The translations under genes were made by a program, and so were the position numbers. DNA of 64,000 nt, taken from the NCBI GenBank assembly GCA_029532415.1, contig JAQOTA010000034.1:124001-188000 (forward strand). The letters are read 5' to 3'. This stretch comes from Marasmius tenuissimus (Eukaryota > Basidiomycota > Agaricomycetes > Agaricales > Marasmiaceae). The notes beneath the pieces were generated by a model. It had not been told where the DNA came from. It worked only from the letters and a program-made list of their open reading frames with translations, and did no database searches. This document shows positions 12,801 to 25,402 of this stretch, in pieces; the stretch's first letter is position 1; each line of letters begins with the position of its first letter.

Positions 12801-15321
12801 CCACTCTCACTTCGAGTTCCAAAGAATTGCAATAGAAGAACATGACGCGTAGTCTCCGATGAAGCTCTGCACAGACAGTTCACAGAAGCTAAGTATCTTG
12901 AATGTTGAATTTGTGAAGAGGTTCGGAGAATGAGTAGAGTTGACACGTATCATGCAGTATTCGTACGATCAGCTTTGAGTTATTTTGATTGTGCACGAGA
13001 CAGTGAAGAGGGTCTAATGAGGAACAGTTCTTTGGCGTCGTCGCCAGCTGGCCGTAGTGGTGAGAGAAGCTGAGAGAACGAGCGCTTACCTAAGCGCCGA
13101 AGTCCTTGTTTCTGATCCACCACCATGACCCAAAGTCGGCCAGTCTATCGTCTACTGACTCTCAAAGGACCAAAGCTTGATTGCATGAGCGACCGATAGG
13201 ACTCCGTATCTTTAAGAGCCATTTACGACCCGTTGATCGATAATCGTTCGGCTCAACGTCGCACGATAGAGTGGAAAAAGACGACATTTGACTCTTAGTA
13301 GTGTTTCTAGGAGACCGTTCAATGCTCGAGAAGTCGGAAACAATGCTGAATAGCATGTGGTATGTGCTGTTTTATATATCATGCGTTCAATTGTTCAGTA
13401 CAAACTGGCAGGCACCGTTTCTCCTCCGAACGGCCAATACCGAACACTCGTGAGGCGTCTAACCGACTAAATTGAGGACTGGATATGAGTGGCTAGTCAA
13501 TGAGACTAGCTCACGCCATTTCCCAGTGTCGACATATTCGCCGCAGACATGTCAGTCGCCCCAATGCTCTCAGCTCACAAATTGAAAAGTGGTAAGCACG
13601 AATCTGTTCGCCTTTCATTGTTCCGGTCATGGTTCACGAGTTTTTTAGTGGCCACAACTACAATTGCTTCTTTGCGAGACGAGCTTGATCTCTGCTCGTA
13701 AAAGTCCGAACCCATCCGTGTTTTGTTGGTTAACCTTCAAAGTTTCTTCCAAACGTCGATCATACCGTGACTACACTACACGACAGGTTGGGCCGATGTT
13801 ACTTCTTCTCGATGCTTAGTCCCATGGACACAGATACAGATACGCCAGTCCGGAGTTCACTTCTCAGCTAACGCCCCGATCTCATGCTCATGTGTCCCAG
13901 CCTGACAGAGAGTGGAACGGGATCGATCTCGTGCCCGGACCAAGCTTAGCGAAGCCCAGTGTGCGTCCCTACAGAACGAGTGTCATCCATAGAACCCTTT
14001 ATCGCCACAGGATATCCACGGTGGAGTCCAAACGACCTCGGCGTCTCGAGTCAATAATTGGCACGCTCGTCACTTCCTTCCAAGCCCGCTTAATTATGAC
14101 TTCGTTCAACAGATCACTACTGCGGCCTCTGTGGAGGGAAAAGCCTAAATCATCCGAAATATCAGGATGCCCGTATTCACCTCGTCTCCGAATCTTCGGG
14201 TCTGGATCTATGTCAAAGACGCCCTGGACACCCGGTGAGTATCATGACGTTGAATTTACTGTCATCGTTGAAGACGTTGGGTCGTGGTTACTAGATCGTG
14301 GTATCGATACGGAGGTGTTCCTATTTCGCCATAACTTTCTCGCAACCGCGCGCGACGGTTCATTTCTCATAGTGTTCGAAGGGGTAGAGGGATGGCGGAG
14401 TATGTCGTTCAAGAGAATTGCAGGTGTGTCAATAGAAACTCAGGTCAACTCCGTGATCGGGATATTGACACACCGACAGCTCTTATTGTTTCACGGTCCC
14501 GCTTGACCAGTAGAATGTTGGAGGGCTCGTCCGTCCAGATATGTTCAACCAGGTCCGGAGAGGGTGGAAAATGCATCGAAGAAGCGACCCGGGAGAGACG
14601 CGAAGCTCAATCATGAGAGTAGGTGTCGGGGCCGCGCGTGAGGCCCGTCGACTAAGAACGTCAATCCCGGCCCCTGTGGTCCACGTCGGGGTCATCCATT
14701 TCGAATGGAGTTGGCGTAAGACTGTGTACATGAAAAGTCAAACATAGGCTAGATGCTCTGCCACCAGCTGATGGAGACAGGTGTTGCACAAGAGGTGTCG
14801 TTCTGAGCGGCGAAATCTCCCTCTCCTCGCCCCCTCTGCCTCCGCTGTTCGAGCGCCACCTTCAAGCGGTTCTAATGTCACTCTCCTCCTGTGTGGGAGC
14901 GCCAATGCGATATATAGCTTCTGTGGCAAGATACACCTTGCTCCCCTGCTTGCAGGAAACAGCCACTCCCTGACGCGACCATTGACACACGTTCACCGTC
15001 TAGCACTTACGATTAGGGTATATTCTATCGCGGGGTATACAATGTTGTTCAAGAGTCCTCCCCAGTCTCCTGTGTCCTTGACTTGTGCGTGGTCGTACCC
15101 AGCTCCAGATCCTCTACTATGTCTGTAGAGGGTCCTACGGTCGACACTCTGAAGACAGGCAGGAAGCTTGCCGATAGTCCAAGCCCTTGAGATCCTGGCG
15201 TTAGCTGCGGGGAGCGCATCTTGTCTTTAAAATAGGAACGGGAGATGAGGCTGCACGATGCAGGAAGGAGAGTCTCGTGAGCACTCAGCCATATGAAAAG
15301 TTGAATGAACGGGAAGGAAAG
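9815..15321. other. Gene-poor stretch with unassigned ORFs
   Basis: Many short ORFs, none with a recognisable domain. The longest is 13892-14506 on the plus strand (204 codons). It contains a plausible globular segment from about residue 90 onward, but I recognise no family and see no supporting splice structure. I record it only as a weak candidate. Confidence 0.35.
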
Positions 15322-16857
15322 CTAGGAGTTGGAACTGCAATCAGGGGAACCAAGACTCACTTTGCGAGTATACAGTTTGCGTAAGTGTCCGAGATGACAT
15401 AGATACAGAGCAGGAACCAGAAGGAGTTCGGGAAACGTAGGAACTGTGGTAGAATAGACACGAATGGAATTAGTTTGACAGCACGAAAGCCGCTTTCATA
15501 AATCTCACAAGTACCAGACCGGCGATCGCGGAAAGGCTACAAACGGATTTGCGTTGTTAGCAGGGAATGATATGGCCTAGGTGGGGATAGACACGACGCA
15601 CCTGGGTAAAAGTCCCGTATTAATTGAGCATAAGACAATCCAATGTACCACGCGATCACTCCTGACAGAGGGGGGATCGCCAGGAGAGCGTATCAGTTGC
15701 CATAGTAGAGGCAAGGGAAGTCAACAGGCACACCGTTTGTTCCCTGACCTGCCATTCAACAGATACCATGCCAGAAGTGCAGTTAGTAACGTGTCCACGG
15801 TGATGTTGAAGGCTAAAGGTATCAGAAGGTGGGTCTAGAGGTTTAGAAAGAATGATCAGCGATATTTCAACGGTTCAATATGAAGCTGTCACGCACCCTC
15901 ATTTCGGGTATCTGAGAGACATTGCTTATTGAGGAGACCCTCGCGATCCCAGTCAAACTTGCAACTGGTTAGTGGTCTATGAGATACAGATGAAACGACC
16001 ATAGAGGAGAATTTACTAACCAAAGTTACCAACAATGCAAACGACCTAGGTATCGTAGATGAGTATGGAGGCAAGTGGAAGATATAATCACTCGACTCAC
16101 GAATAATGCGAGCCAGGATGATGCCCGCCATGTTGAAAGGAAAGAAGCCATAACTATCCAACCGAGCTGACTTTAGATACAAGAAGACCAACGACAGGAA
16201 CCATGCTGATGCTTACAAGCGTGCACACGCCTTGCGAGGAACCTATGAAGATCATTAACATGGTGCATCTGGGACGTCGGGCGGTAAGGTGAGAGGCTCA
16301 CAACTGGGCGAGGAATATTTGCGTGCACTGAAGTCGGAGTTGAGATGATAGTATACTTGCTTTGGAATTCACTTTCACTCACGGAGACTGTGAGGGCCGC
16401 CTACTAGGACGATGATCAGTGGCTAGGCTTGACATAACAATGAAGGTGCTCGGACCAATGCAGACCAATGAATCCTGACAATCAACAAGAGTGGATTTCC
16501 AAACGATTCCACTAGATAGTGCCATGTTGTCATCATGAGTAAAACAGCATGTAACATCGCGAGTGTCCAAACGACGGTAACCTGTCGGGTACGAGTTTTC
16601 CAATGAGCGACGCGTTGAAAACCTCCGGAAGGGCCAGTGGGAATGAATGGACTGACGAAAATCTTCATATGCAATGGATCCTTTTGGTAGTTCACGATAT
16701 AGATATATGTCTGGATTGTGGTGATCCCCGCCAAGCTGACGAAGTGGGTGAGTTAAGTGCGGTGTTGTAAACAGGGAAGCACGCACAACGACGAGACAAA
16801 CGCAGTGAGGGCGAGCACACCAAAGGTGTTCTCAAAGTCGAAGGCCAACCTTCCCAT
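15322..16857 (-). CDS. Seven-transmembrane protein, DUF6534 family
   Basis: Multi-exon gene read from ATG 16857. Exon 1 (16857-16787) gives MGRLAFDFENTFGVLALTAF. Exon 2 starts at 16735 with FLAGITTIQTYIYIVNYQKD. Later exons give TVVWTLAMLHAVLLMM with FGNPLLL, then FNITVDTLLTALLAWYLL, then SDRVVHWIVLCSINTGLLPS, and finally a segment ending ISDTYANCILANSNS and stop near 15322. The order QTYIY / W-D/A-LH / DT-LLTALL / INTGLL / YANCILA is the signature order of the basidiomycete DUF6534 family of integral membrane proteins of unknown function. About seven hydrophobic helices are implied. The exon joins between 16.0 and 16.5 kb are uncertain, and the tail is shorter than usual (no basic segment after the last helix). 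Confidence 0.7.
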
Positions 16858-17585
16858 GATCGTCGCGTGTAGGTGGGAGAGCCTGAGAGAAAAGATGATT
16901 GAGTCTATTTAAGTAGCACGATCAACCCTTTCCGATCGAAATTAGACTGCTTGGCTCGCTGTCAAACCATAGGCAGGTAAGGTTCGCGGTTAAATAACTT
17001 TTCCCTCAGATCTCAAGTCTCCCACCGATGATAGGTTGTAGCAGGAATGTTACAGGTATGATGCTCCTTAATTCAAAGTCCGAGTCCGACCTAAATCCCA
17101 TGGCTCCAGCGCAAAGATCCATAATCGAGCTTGTATATTTGGATAAATCCCATATCCGGCGTGCATACTGTGGTAGTAGCAGACACAGGTTTCTCGACTA
17201 AAGAAACCCCCCATTCTCAGGGGAATTGCTACAAGGCCCTCCCGCCAATAAATCCTCATTCCCTCCTCGACGTCGGAGTCGATGTGAACGCCGTCTCACG
17301 TCGAACCCGAGGCCCCTAGCCAAAGATCCCATAGGTCCTCCGTTTTTTATGTTCGCGGTAAGCCCCATCATCTCTTCGGTACCGCACGCCACTAGGGTTC
17401 CCCGCTGATACGCTTTGGACTACCGTGACAGAACTAGGTGCTGGCCTTGGGGAGCTTAGCTTGTTGGAGGAAGAGAATGCTAGTAGAGAGAGCGGTAATC
17501 CATGGTTAGGTGGACGAGTATCGGACTGCCCTCGAGGGATCCACGGGCAGCGAGCTATACTAGACTCCATTCTCCGTCTCTCGCC
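16858..17585. other. Intergenic, nothing recognised
   Basis: Short ORFs only. The stretch separates the DUF6534 gene from the NLR remnant. Confidence 0.4.
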
Positions 17586-17589
17586 CCGT

Positions 17590-17735
17590 TGGGAGGGGTA
17601 TATGTAAGAGGGAACAGCTTCGTGCGACTTCAACAAAGGTGCCACGAAGCGAGAGCAGCTTCTCGTCGATGCAGCAATGTCGCAGAAGCGGGGAGTCGAC
17701 CAGATCCCCGAGATAGCGTTCAGCTGTCCGTATCC
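17590..17735 (-). pseudogene. NLR C-terminal fragment (relic)
   Basis: The minus-strand frame reads YLGDLVDSPLLRHC, then CIDEKLLSLRGTF and SCSLL. This aligns with exon 4 of NLR2 (IFGNLVDSALLRHC, QTFFESALSCSLL) and NLR1 (VFGNLVDSSLLQHC, CRTFF). Neither the NACHT domain nor the terminal LLEWIE segment is present nearby. It is best read as what remains of a tandem NLR copy directly downstream of NLR2. Confidence 0.7.
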
Positions 17736-17909
17736 CTGGAATCGATGCGGACCTCGAAATCAGAGACAAGAGTCTCAACGAGGTGCATACAAGTTTTTTG
17801 GTACGCTGGGTCTTCGGATCTTCCGACTCTCCCTTCAAAAAGATCAGTGGCAATTGGCGAGCGGAGGGGGCGCTGGACACCGGAAGGGCTCGCATTGGTG
17901 GCTGTGGAA

Positions 17910-20546
17910 CTAGTCCGACACTCGGTATGTTCTCCCTTCCTCTGGCATCAAAGCAATGACCTGCGTTTTCAGCATCTCCGCCTGTATAACAAGATCCTCC
18001 GGGAAGGTCTATGCAGGGAGATCGTCAGTCTCGGTGGAAACAATTTGAACAGGACTATCTTACTTCAATCCACTCCAACAACCCCTTCCTCCGTTCCTCT
18101 CCCTCCTCAGATCTCATCTCCAACAACGAACAACTCAACGCCGATTCGAAGAACGTCTGACACCGCCCCATGAAATCCCTGTCGACACGACAGTGTCGCA
18201 ACAGCGCCGAATCCACCAAATTCCCAAAGATCCCATTCACCTCAGACTTGGCTTTTTCGTCGTCGGTTTTACTAGCGAGCGCTTCGAATTGTGAGAAGAA
18301 GGCGAAAACAAGCAACACGCAAGCTTGATCGTACGCAAAGTGACCCAGGACAGACCCCGTTGTTCGTACGGGATGGTTGCATGTACAATCTATGAGGTAG
18401 AGCGATGGTCGGGGATGTCGTGTACGGTCGACAACGGAGGTCAGATGAGTCTGGTATGAACACCCTGTCGCAAGAAGGATAGTCCACTGAACGTCTTCCA
18501 AAGGCACATTTGAACCCCGGTCAAGGTGGAAACCCTTGGGGCGTTCCGAAAACTGGGCGGTCAGCTCTTGCACAAGATCTGCGCTATCCGTGTTGTGCTC
18601 CTCAATGGCTTCTGGAGGCTGAGGAGTTATGTGTCAACTTCAGCATCGGGAGACTCGAAGCAATGGAGAGAAGCACTCACGTATCTTCGCACCAACGCAT
18701 CTAAACCACTGAATGTCTGGAACCAACCGGGACCTGCCCTCGAAACTGTCGGTCTGAAGTTTACCGCTGGCGGAAGGCCACCTGGTGGCTTAGGAATTGG
18801 AGTATGTTTACAGAAGAACAGCGAGGCAAGGTCGAGCCTTCGTAAATCCTCCAGCATCTCCCTTGTTGGTTCGGGTATCGAGCCGCAAAAATCAATCCAC
18901 CCTGTAAAGAAACCGTTGGTTTCCTCTCCGTAAAGTTGGTCGAAGCTGCGGATGTGCAAAGTACACGTGAGAGAAGGATCAAAGACAACGAATGGATGGA
19001 TTAGTTCGTACCTGTACGCTTGGATCTTCGTCGCCGAGATATTGTAAAGCCATCTTCTCGCCAAGGCCCTTCTCTGAGCATCCATGTCAATGTGGAATTC
19101 GCCAGAGCGACTCTTTTCGATCAAATAGTCCCTGAATGATGTGTGATATATCACGATTTCCTCTGTCCAACCACGGATATTTAACACTGAGTGCATTCCT
19201 CTCAACGCCAAAGCCACTTCCCCAGGGGTCATACCGAGAAGCAGCTCGATGCACGCTGGGGTCGGTTTCAGATAGCCCTCAAGAACGATGATTGCGGCGA
19301 GAATGTCCATAACTTGTTCGCGGTCAGGGTTGGTGATCAGGATGACATGGTACAAAGCGTCGAGTTCGTGATAGGGTGAAGTTCCTGGTCGAGGACCAGG
19401 AGTATTGTCGAGGATGATGCGAAGCTGCTTGATCGGATGGTTGTTCGCGAGCTTTATGAACTTGATCACGGTCATTGCGTAGATAAACTGACCGCAGGAC
19501 CTTGCAACTAAAGCTTCAAGGTCTTCCTTCGATGGCCAGGGACTTGGAAATTGGACCTGGTCGTACTTGGAACTGGTCGCAATCTTCTGGAAGTGAACCA
19601 GATAGAACCGCGTGATATCGCTGTCGGGATCGAACGATTCGTCTAACACGACAACTTTTGAAAGTTGACAAAGAGGTTCCTCAGCGAAGGTTTCTCGAAT
19701 CCAGGATTCCGGGCGGCTACAAATTAGGAAGCGCAGGGGGAAGTCGGGCGATTGCTGATATGCCGATAGGATAGTAGAAAGAATGCGGATTTGAGTATCC
19801 TCGTCCCCGCATTCATCCAAGCCGTCAATGATGACGACATTTGGGACCTTTTGCACGAGTGAAAGCTTCACCATGGTAGACCGTATACGTCTGTACCAGC
19901 TTTGCTTTAAGGTGGGCTTGAGGATCAGCTCACGGAACTGATCTTCTAACTTGGCCTCCAGGATCTTTGGGTCCTTCGAGATCCTCTGTTGAATGGGTCT
20001 CTTCATGAAGGATACTGTCGATATGAGGCCATGTGCGATGGAAAGTATGAGGGCGTCAGGATTGTTGCGTTTTGGGTCAGATCGAAAGAAAAAGAATGAA
20101 GTGACGAGGTCTTCCTCCTCGCAAGCCTTGGCCACGGTCATGGCGATGGCGGACTTTCCAACGCCTGCAGCTCCCGAGAGCCAGCAGATGGGGAAATGGC
20201 GTCCTTTCGCAACCATCCATTCGTGGATGATTCTGAGAGCCTCTTCTCGCGTTCCTTCGAGACAATCACCTCGGGAAAACTGTTGTTCTGCGTTATGGGA
20301 AGCGCCAATCCCAGCGAGTGCGTCCCAAAGGCTTTTGTACGCTACGAATGGCCAGTTAACGTCGCTCGTAGAGACAGAGGCCGAAAACTCACGATTAGAA
20401 ACCGTTGTGGTGAATTGTTTCACGAAATCACGACCTATGTTGACCACACTTCCTCCCACAACCTGATCCCTTCCGTAATTAATATTTTGGTTGGTTGCAT
20501 TGTAATTGTTTTGTGTGCCGTTGGTTGGATTGTTTTCCGGGATCAT
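17910..20546 (-). CDS. NACHT-domain NLR protein (NLR2, 800 aa)
   Basis: Five exons by homology with NLR1 and NLR3: 20546-20393, 20341-19012, 18945-18681, 18618-18064, 18008-17910. The first two introns (51 and 66 nt) are multiples of three and contain no stop, so a naive reading fuses them into one ORF. Their boundaries match NLR1 and NLR3 exactly (SN-R junction, TAC-AG junction). The N-terminus is Asn/Gly-rich (NQNINYGRDQ, VNIGRDF). NACHT motifs are Walker A GAAGVGKS, Walker B NVVIIDGLDEC and sensor RFLICSRPE. The C-terminal module has IFGNLVDSALLRHC and LLEWIE, and the last exon starts TFPEDL. Exon 1 is 154 nt, as in NLR1. The start is ATG 20546; the ORF further upstream opens with TTG. The role is inferred as a fungal NLR. 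Confidence 0.87.
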
Positions 20547-21619
20547 CCTCGATGACCACTTCCAGCCCTGCTTCGAACTCAAGAGATAGGAATGACGCCA
20601 AAGAGAAGTTTGGGTTTAATGAGATTGAGAGGATGCTGGTTCCATTGAAGGAGTGTCAATCGAAGTGAGCACAGCGTTGGGTTGAAACACGTTGCACAAC
20701 ACATTCCAATGAACGCCCACATGACGGGAGCTGCAGTCCGAACGAATTACGGCATCATCGCGCCCAACACAGATATTTCCACGGGTCTCCTTTTCTCGAT
20801 TGTTGCACAGAACACGAAGACGACGCTCCCAGCAGTACAGCTTCAAGCTGTATGATCCCTCGAAAAGGAATCCCGGCCAGATCTCAATGATCATCAGCAA
20901 GACTGTCTGGATCGGTAAGCTTACCTTCGCTTTCACCAAACCTTTTCTCTGATTCCAGTCCTATTCAGTCATCTCGGGGCTCAACGTTCAAATTTTTAGG
21001 CTGGATGATACCGGTTGAATTCGAGACAACAAAGAGAACTAGAAAAGGATTCAGTCAGTGAATGAGGTGGTCAATGGAAGAGGTAGAGACGGGGAGACAG
21101 ATGATTGGCAGAAGGAAAGACGCCGTGAGGTCAGAGGGCTTCGGAGAGTTAGAGATCTGATATCGTGGTTGAAGGCTATCAAGTTTTCAAAAGTGTGGCA
21201 CGCAAGCTTGGTCAAGGTCAACGAACACAAACGGCCACTGATTACGCCGCAACCTTTACCTCTAATCTCACAAAGAATACGGTGATTCATGACCAAAAAG
21301 GATGTGTTTGAGCTGGAGAACAGACTGGCCACGCAATCGTGATGATAGCGACCAAGATTGTCTTAGGCATGCGAATCAAAACTTCCAATGACGGCGCCAA
21401 AACAAACGCACGATTTCGGACGACGTTGCAAGACTTGAAGCTTCAATTTTCGAATGCTTACCACGACAAGCCGGATCTCACTCCTGCAGTTTTCTTGCCA
21501 GACAATGACAATGCTGTTACTGAGTGTAGTATGCAATACAACGATCTAATCCAAACGACCCTGAGACGACCGACAATTGTCCCCGAACTCGTTATCATTC
21601 ACGTTCAGGGAGCGGCCAC
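20547..21619. other. Intergenic, NLR2 upstream region
   Basis: Holds the NLR2 promoter. No second gene is recognisable; short ORFs at 20616-21707 lack domains and splice support. Confidence 0.4.
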
Positions 21620-22540
21620 CTACGAACGACGTATGGAATCGAACTGTTTCATTGCAAACCCTGGTACGAGTGAGTCACATTTTAGTGTCGCTCCCAGTGC
21701 TTTATAGCTTGATTTACTCTCACCATTCAGAGGGGTCCCCTTGACTTGCCAAAAGTCCAACCTACAATCGTCCTTCCCAGGGACACATGAAATCTCGAAG
21801 GTTGTATACTGTCCTGAGCGGCACGGAAATCCTGTGAGCTGAATGCTGCTATTTTTCCCCAGGACGAGCCCTCCCGTGTACAGCGTACGCCGCTGGGGCA
21901 AGCTCGACCATTCATTCGACTTGGGACCAGCCAACGGAAAGAGCTCTTCGACTAGGTCGAGTTCCCAGATATCAACCATCACACCGTTCGTGGGTCGGAT
22001 ATGAGTATCGGGATTGTGAGTCATGGTTGACGGCGGTATCGAAACCCAAAGTTCACATCGTTCCATCCCATAATCTAGGTTTCTGAATTGGAGAACTGTT
22101 GAAACCTAATGCAAACTCTGCTTCAACGGGATCGAAAGAGTGTGAAGAGAATCTCCACTCACGTTCGGCTTAACCGAAATATGTCGATCGTCCGGGTATA
22201 TAACGCCTTCAGGAGAGTAGTAACTGCGATGGTCTTCCCACATCGGAGCTTGCGGACTCAGGAGATTCGCCTGAAGAACTACTTGTGCAAAACTCGTTAT
22301 GAGAGGGAAGGGCTGACTGCCGGTATAGTTGACGTTGTCCAGGTTGATGTAGGTGCTAACTCGACGCGTTGGGAGTGACGGCGATGAGTTGACGGAATTA
22401 ATCTTGACCATGCCGATGTCTCCCAGAAGAATAAAGATGGAAACAACGGAGGAACATATTCCCCCAAGACATGCGATCAAGTAGACGAGGTTTTCTATTG
22501 CGAGGAGAGCTCGGTTTTCAGTGCGGCTGGTACGTAACAT
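21620..22540 (-). CDS. Single-TM basidiomycete protein (266 aa), cluster member
   Basis: Three exons: 22540-22163, 22105-21724, 21660-21620, with 57- and 63-nt introns. One strong membrane helix lies at residues 18-40 (IENLVYLIACLGG, IFILLGD). A lumenal or extracellular domain follows, with STYINLDN, YPDDRH, a conserved STVLQFRNLDYGMERC and a disulphide-type pair (FPCRSGQYTTFEISC). I recall proteins of this layout from many Agaricomycetes, but they have no assigned function and I give none. The gene is divergent from UstYa-like gene 1 across 493 bp, so the two may share a bidirectional promoter. The last intron is in frame, so the final 14 residues depend on the splice call. Confidence 0.75.
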
Positions 22541-23033
22541 AACAACCCCATACCTTTATTTCGTGGACGAGAATCGAGAATTTCATGCTCGCCGTCATCT
22601 ATTGGCCCTCCCTCGGAGGAGGGAAGTAAGGCGTAGCGGGGACTGAAATTCATCCTACCAGGTTGCAAGGCACGTCCTAGTTCGTACCTATCTACTTGAA
22701 TATTTGTGTCAGATCCAATCCACTAAGGTAACCTTACCAAACAATGGGTATCGAACATCTATGCCACGGGGTACAATCTTTGGATCAGAACCGTACAGGA
22801 GGGTCTGCAGGATGACACGCGGGAAGGTGACTGGATAGCGTCGGACTCATGAAACCCCCAGATGAGCCTTTATCGCAGTACCTTCAATAATCGTTGCCAA
22901 GAAACCTTTGCCGCGGACCTAGATCTTCTCACAAACCTTTGGGAAGATCGGGAGCACTACGATCAGACAGACGGGTGCGCCACAAACAGCGAGTTGAGGA
23001 AGGTCGTCCCTCCTGGCCTCGCTGTAGCTCTGC
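22541..23033. other. Divergent intergenic region
   Basis: 493 bp between the minus-strand TM protein and plus-strand UstYa-like gene 1. No other gene is seen. It is a candidate shared promoter. Confidence 0.4.
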
Positions 23034-23755
23034 ATGTTTCTCCTTCCCACCTGGAAAGCTCTCTCTGTTGTATTCGCGTACCTCAGCCTTGCGAACTTGC
23101 TGTTTGCGGTATGGCATAGGAAGCTCCGTCACAATCACAACAAAGGCCAGGAATATCCTGTGTCAGCTTATTGTGAGTCGAGCGATGCAACAATTGTACG
23201 GCGATCCAGGGATTGAGAACGTTTTTTGCAGCTTACCACGGACACGACTACCCCCGAGTGCTTCCTTCGACTGATACGCTCCGGTCGGTTCTCCTCACCG
23301 TCGAAGAGTCCAGTAGTTACCAGATCGCTGGGTACGAGTCAGACCCGCAGTGGGAAGCTGTGGGAGGGGCTGCTTGGGGCTACGTACGCTTGAAGCCCAA
23401 CAACTCTGAAGACGCCTCATCGGATTCACACGGAAAGAGAAGGATGTTCAGCATCACCATGTTTCATGAACTTCACTGTTTGCGACTTCTCAACCTCGCG
23501 TTCGATGAAAGCGACGCCGTAGGTGAACACCACATTACACATTGCTTGAACTACCTCAGGCAGATGGCACTTTGCGACTCGGACTTGACACTTGAACCGT
23601 ACGATTGGGAGGAGCGGCATGCGGGCGATCTCGGTGGGGAGTCAGAAGGACTTCACATTCAAGGAGCAACCCATGTATGTCGAGATTGGACGCAAGTTAT
23701 GGGGCTCGTCGAGGAGAACTGGCATGAATGGGTCACCGAAGGGAATCTGGATTAG
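23034..23755 (+). CDS. UstYa-like (DUF3328) protein 1, 220 aa
   Basis: Two exons: 23034-23172 and 23232-23755. There is an N-terminal membrane anchor at residues 7-27 (WKALSVVFAYLSLANLLF), then a lumenal domain. It has both HxxHC motifs of the DUF3328 family: MFHELHC and HITHCLNYLRQMALC. The C-terminal THVCRDW is also typical. Length and layout fit. Characterised family members (UstYa/UstYb of ustiloxin, and relatives for phomopsin and cyclochlorotine) oxidise peptides in ribosomal and non-ribosomal peptide pathways in the secretory compartment; copper or another metal bound by the His/Cys motifs is assumed. Here both motifs are intact, so catalysis is plausible. Two small secreted peptide genes lie 0.6 and 1.6 kb downstream. 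Confidence 0.85.
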
Positions 23756-24374
23756 CGTAGAGTACCGGAGTTTCTTCTCAGACCGGGAGGAAACAAGACC
23801 AATACAATTCTCTATCGTTGGCCTCGGAAGATTTGAGAGAAAGCAACGTGAAGTGCAGAGCGAGCATGTTGGCGGCAGCAACCCGGCTTGAGAGGTATTG
23901 GGATGTACAATTATCACAGCAGGCCGTTCTTTTGTCTCGATTGCCGGCCACAACTTGGTGACCTCACTGAGGTACTATCAGTAGTGGCGTCAACACATCT
24001 TGCTGATAACTAAAGATGCAGGAGCTAACGACGGGAAGAATTGCGTGGGCCATATGGCATGTGAAGATCTGTCTTTACCGTCCATAACGAAACATGAGAA
24101 TACTCAGAAGCTGTCATACCTTCTTGTACAGTAACTAATTCTGGGGTACTAACAAAACAGGATTTTTGGACTGCTGTTGCGGTGAGACTTCAACTTCAGC
24201 ATTTGAGGTCCGTCTCGCGCGGGTAACTGCCCTTGGCATGAGATTGTGAAATCCCACAAGAGAGGCAAGAATAACTAGTGGGGAATAAATGTCACAAGGC
24301 AGTTCAGATAAAGGCAAGTGATACCCTTGTTCATACCCACTCAGAGACCCCCTCCGTCGAGCCACCACTCTGCT
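23756..24374. other. Intergenic upstream of the first small peptide
   Basis: No gene recognised. Presumably holds the UstYa-like gene 1 terminator and the promoter of the peptide gene at 24375. Confidence 0.4.
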
Positions 24375-24639
24375 ATGAATCTCATCAAGCTCCTCACGTT
24401 TACCTCGGTTATTGTGTTCGCTCCACTGCTCATTATGGGCCGCCCCTCACGTAGGTGATACAGTTCCAGCAGATACAATCGTACTGAGATCTTTACTAGC
24501 TGGCCAGTGTCTCGGAAGACGCAACGAGAGCGGCAAGGAAGGGTTGGACTTATGCTTCAGATCGACTGTAAGAGTTCCCGCTTCTCGACGCACAAAATAT
24601 CAATCCACTGATCGCCTTTGCCTTCAGGAAAGCAAGTGA
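24375..24639 (+). CDS. Small secreted two-cysteine peptide 1 (51 aa)
   Basis: Three exons: 24375-24450, 24500-24567, 24628-24639, encoding 51 residues. Residues 1-21 form a signal peptide (MNLIKLLTFTSVIVFAPLL) followed by MGRPS. Exon 2 encodes the conserved part: PGQCLGRR, a charged linker, then GLDLCFRS. Exon 3 adds only ESK. Two cysteines lie 17 residues apart, and there is a dibasic RR that a Kex2-type protease could cut. The paralogue at 25403 has the same start MNL, same MGRP, same 68-nt exon 2 with the same phases, and the same tiny last exon. Such a gene is below usual annotation limits, but the shared structure and conserved residues argue that it is real. Function unknown. Its place between two UstYa-like genes suggests a modified-peptide precursor. 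Confidence 0.72.
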
Positions 24640-25402
24640 GCGGGTTATATCCCGCATCGCCTGGAACTGAGCTCCCCGAATAGTTGACTGCTATCATATA
24701 ATCTCATATATACAATCTATGTTGTGAACTGAGATTCCGAATCGATCATTGCCCTACATCACTGGCATAGACTGTGTATTCAGAGGTCAGCCCAGGGGAA
24801 TGGTAACAATTGCGGCGATCATTGACGTTGGCTACTTTATACATGTTAAAGACAAAGTATGGGGAGGATATCACTGATAATAAGAAGCCGGTTGATCTGT
24901 AGCTGAAGCCACACCTTTCAGTCTTTGAAGGACTACGACGGTAAAACTGTCACCCGAGGATCTCCGTTATCATGTATCCATCGTCCAGGTGGATATTATC
25001 ACCATCGTGGCGGGCGTTATTCCGATGATATTCGTGTGTGTCTTGCCGTGAGAGTCCCGCAAGCGTGTTGCAACGATCAACTTTGAAAATGAGTCCCAAA
25101 ACGAGATACTCGTATATCGATTTCCCGTCATATGGAATCATTGGATCAACTTCTTATGCTCGGGCGCTGGGCCTATAACAAAGATTGAGTAGTAGCTGAG
25201 CAAAGACAGGTCCCGATACTGCGGCCAGATCTCGTCAGTTGGCAATGGGTCGGAGAAGTTCTATATCCCTTGTGCCTATTGTGGAGTCAAACGTTGGGGG
25301 GTGTGAAAGTTAGGAATCATCAGGATGAAGAGTTCGTATAAGGACGCGTAAAATATGAGTTTGGACCTCACTCAAACACTCCAATTGAACTGTCATCCAG
25401 CG
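24640..25402. other. Intergenic between the two peptide genes
   Basis: No third peptide copy and no other gene recognised. AT-rich near 24690-24850. Confidence 0.4.

Noticed and set aside
13892..14506. ORF of 204 codons
   Set aside because: No recognised family, no intron support, and the N-terminal half looks random. Kept only as a remark on the gene-poor stretch.
20393..20546. NLR2 as a single long first exon without introns
   Set aside because: The in-frame introns at 20342-20392 and 18946-19011 match intron positions of both paralogues, so spliced forms are preferred.
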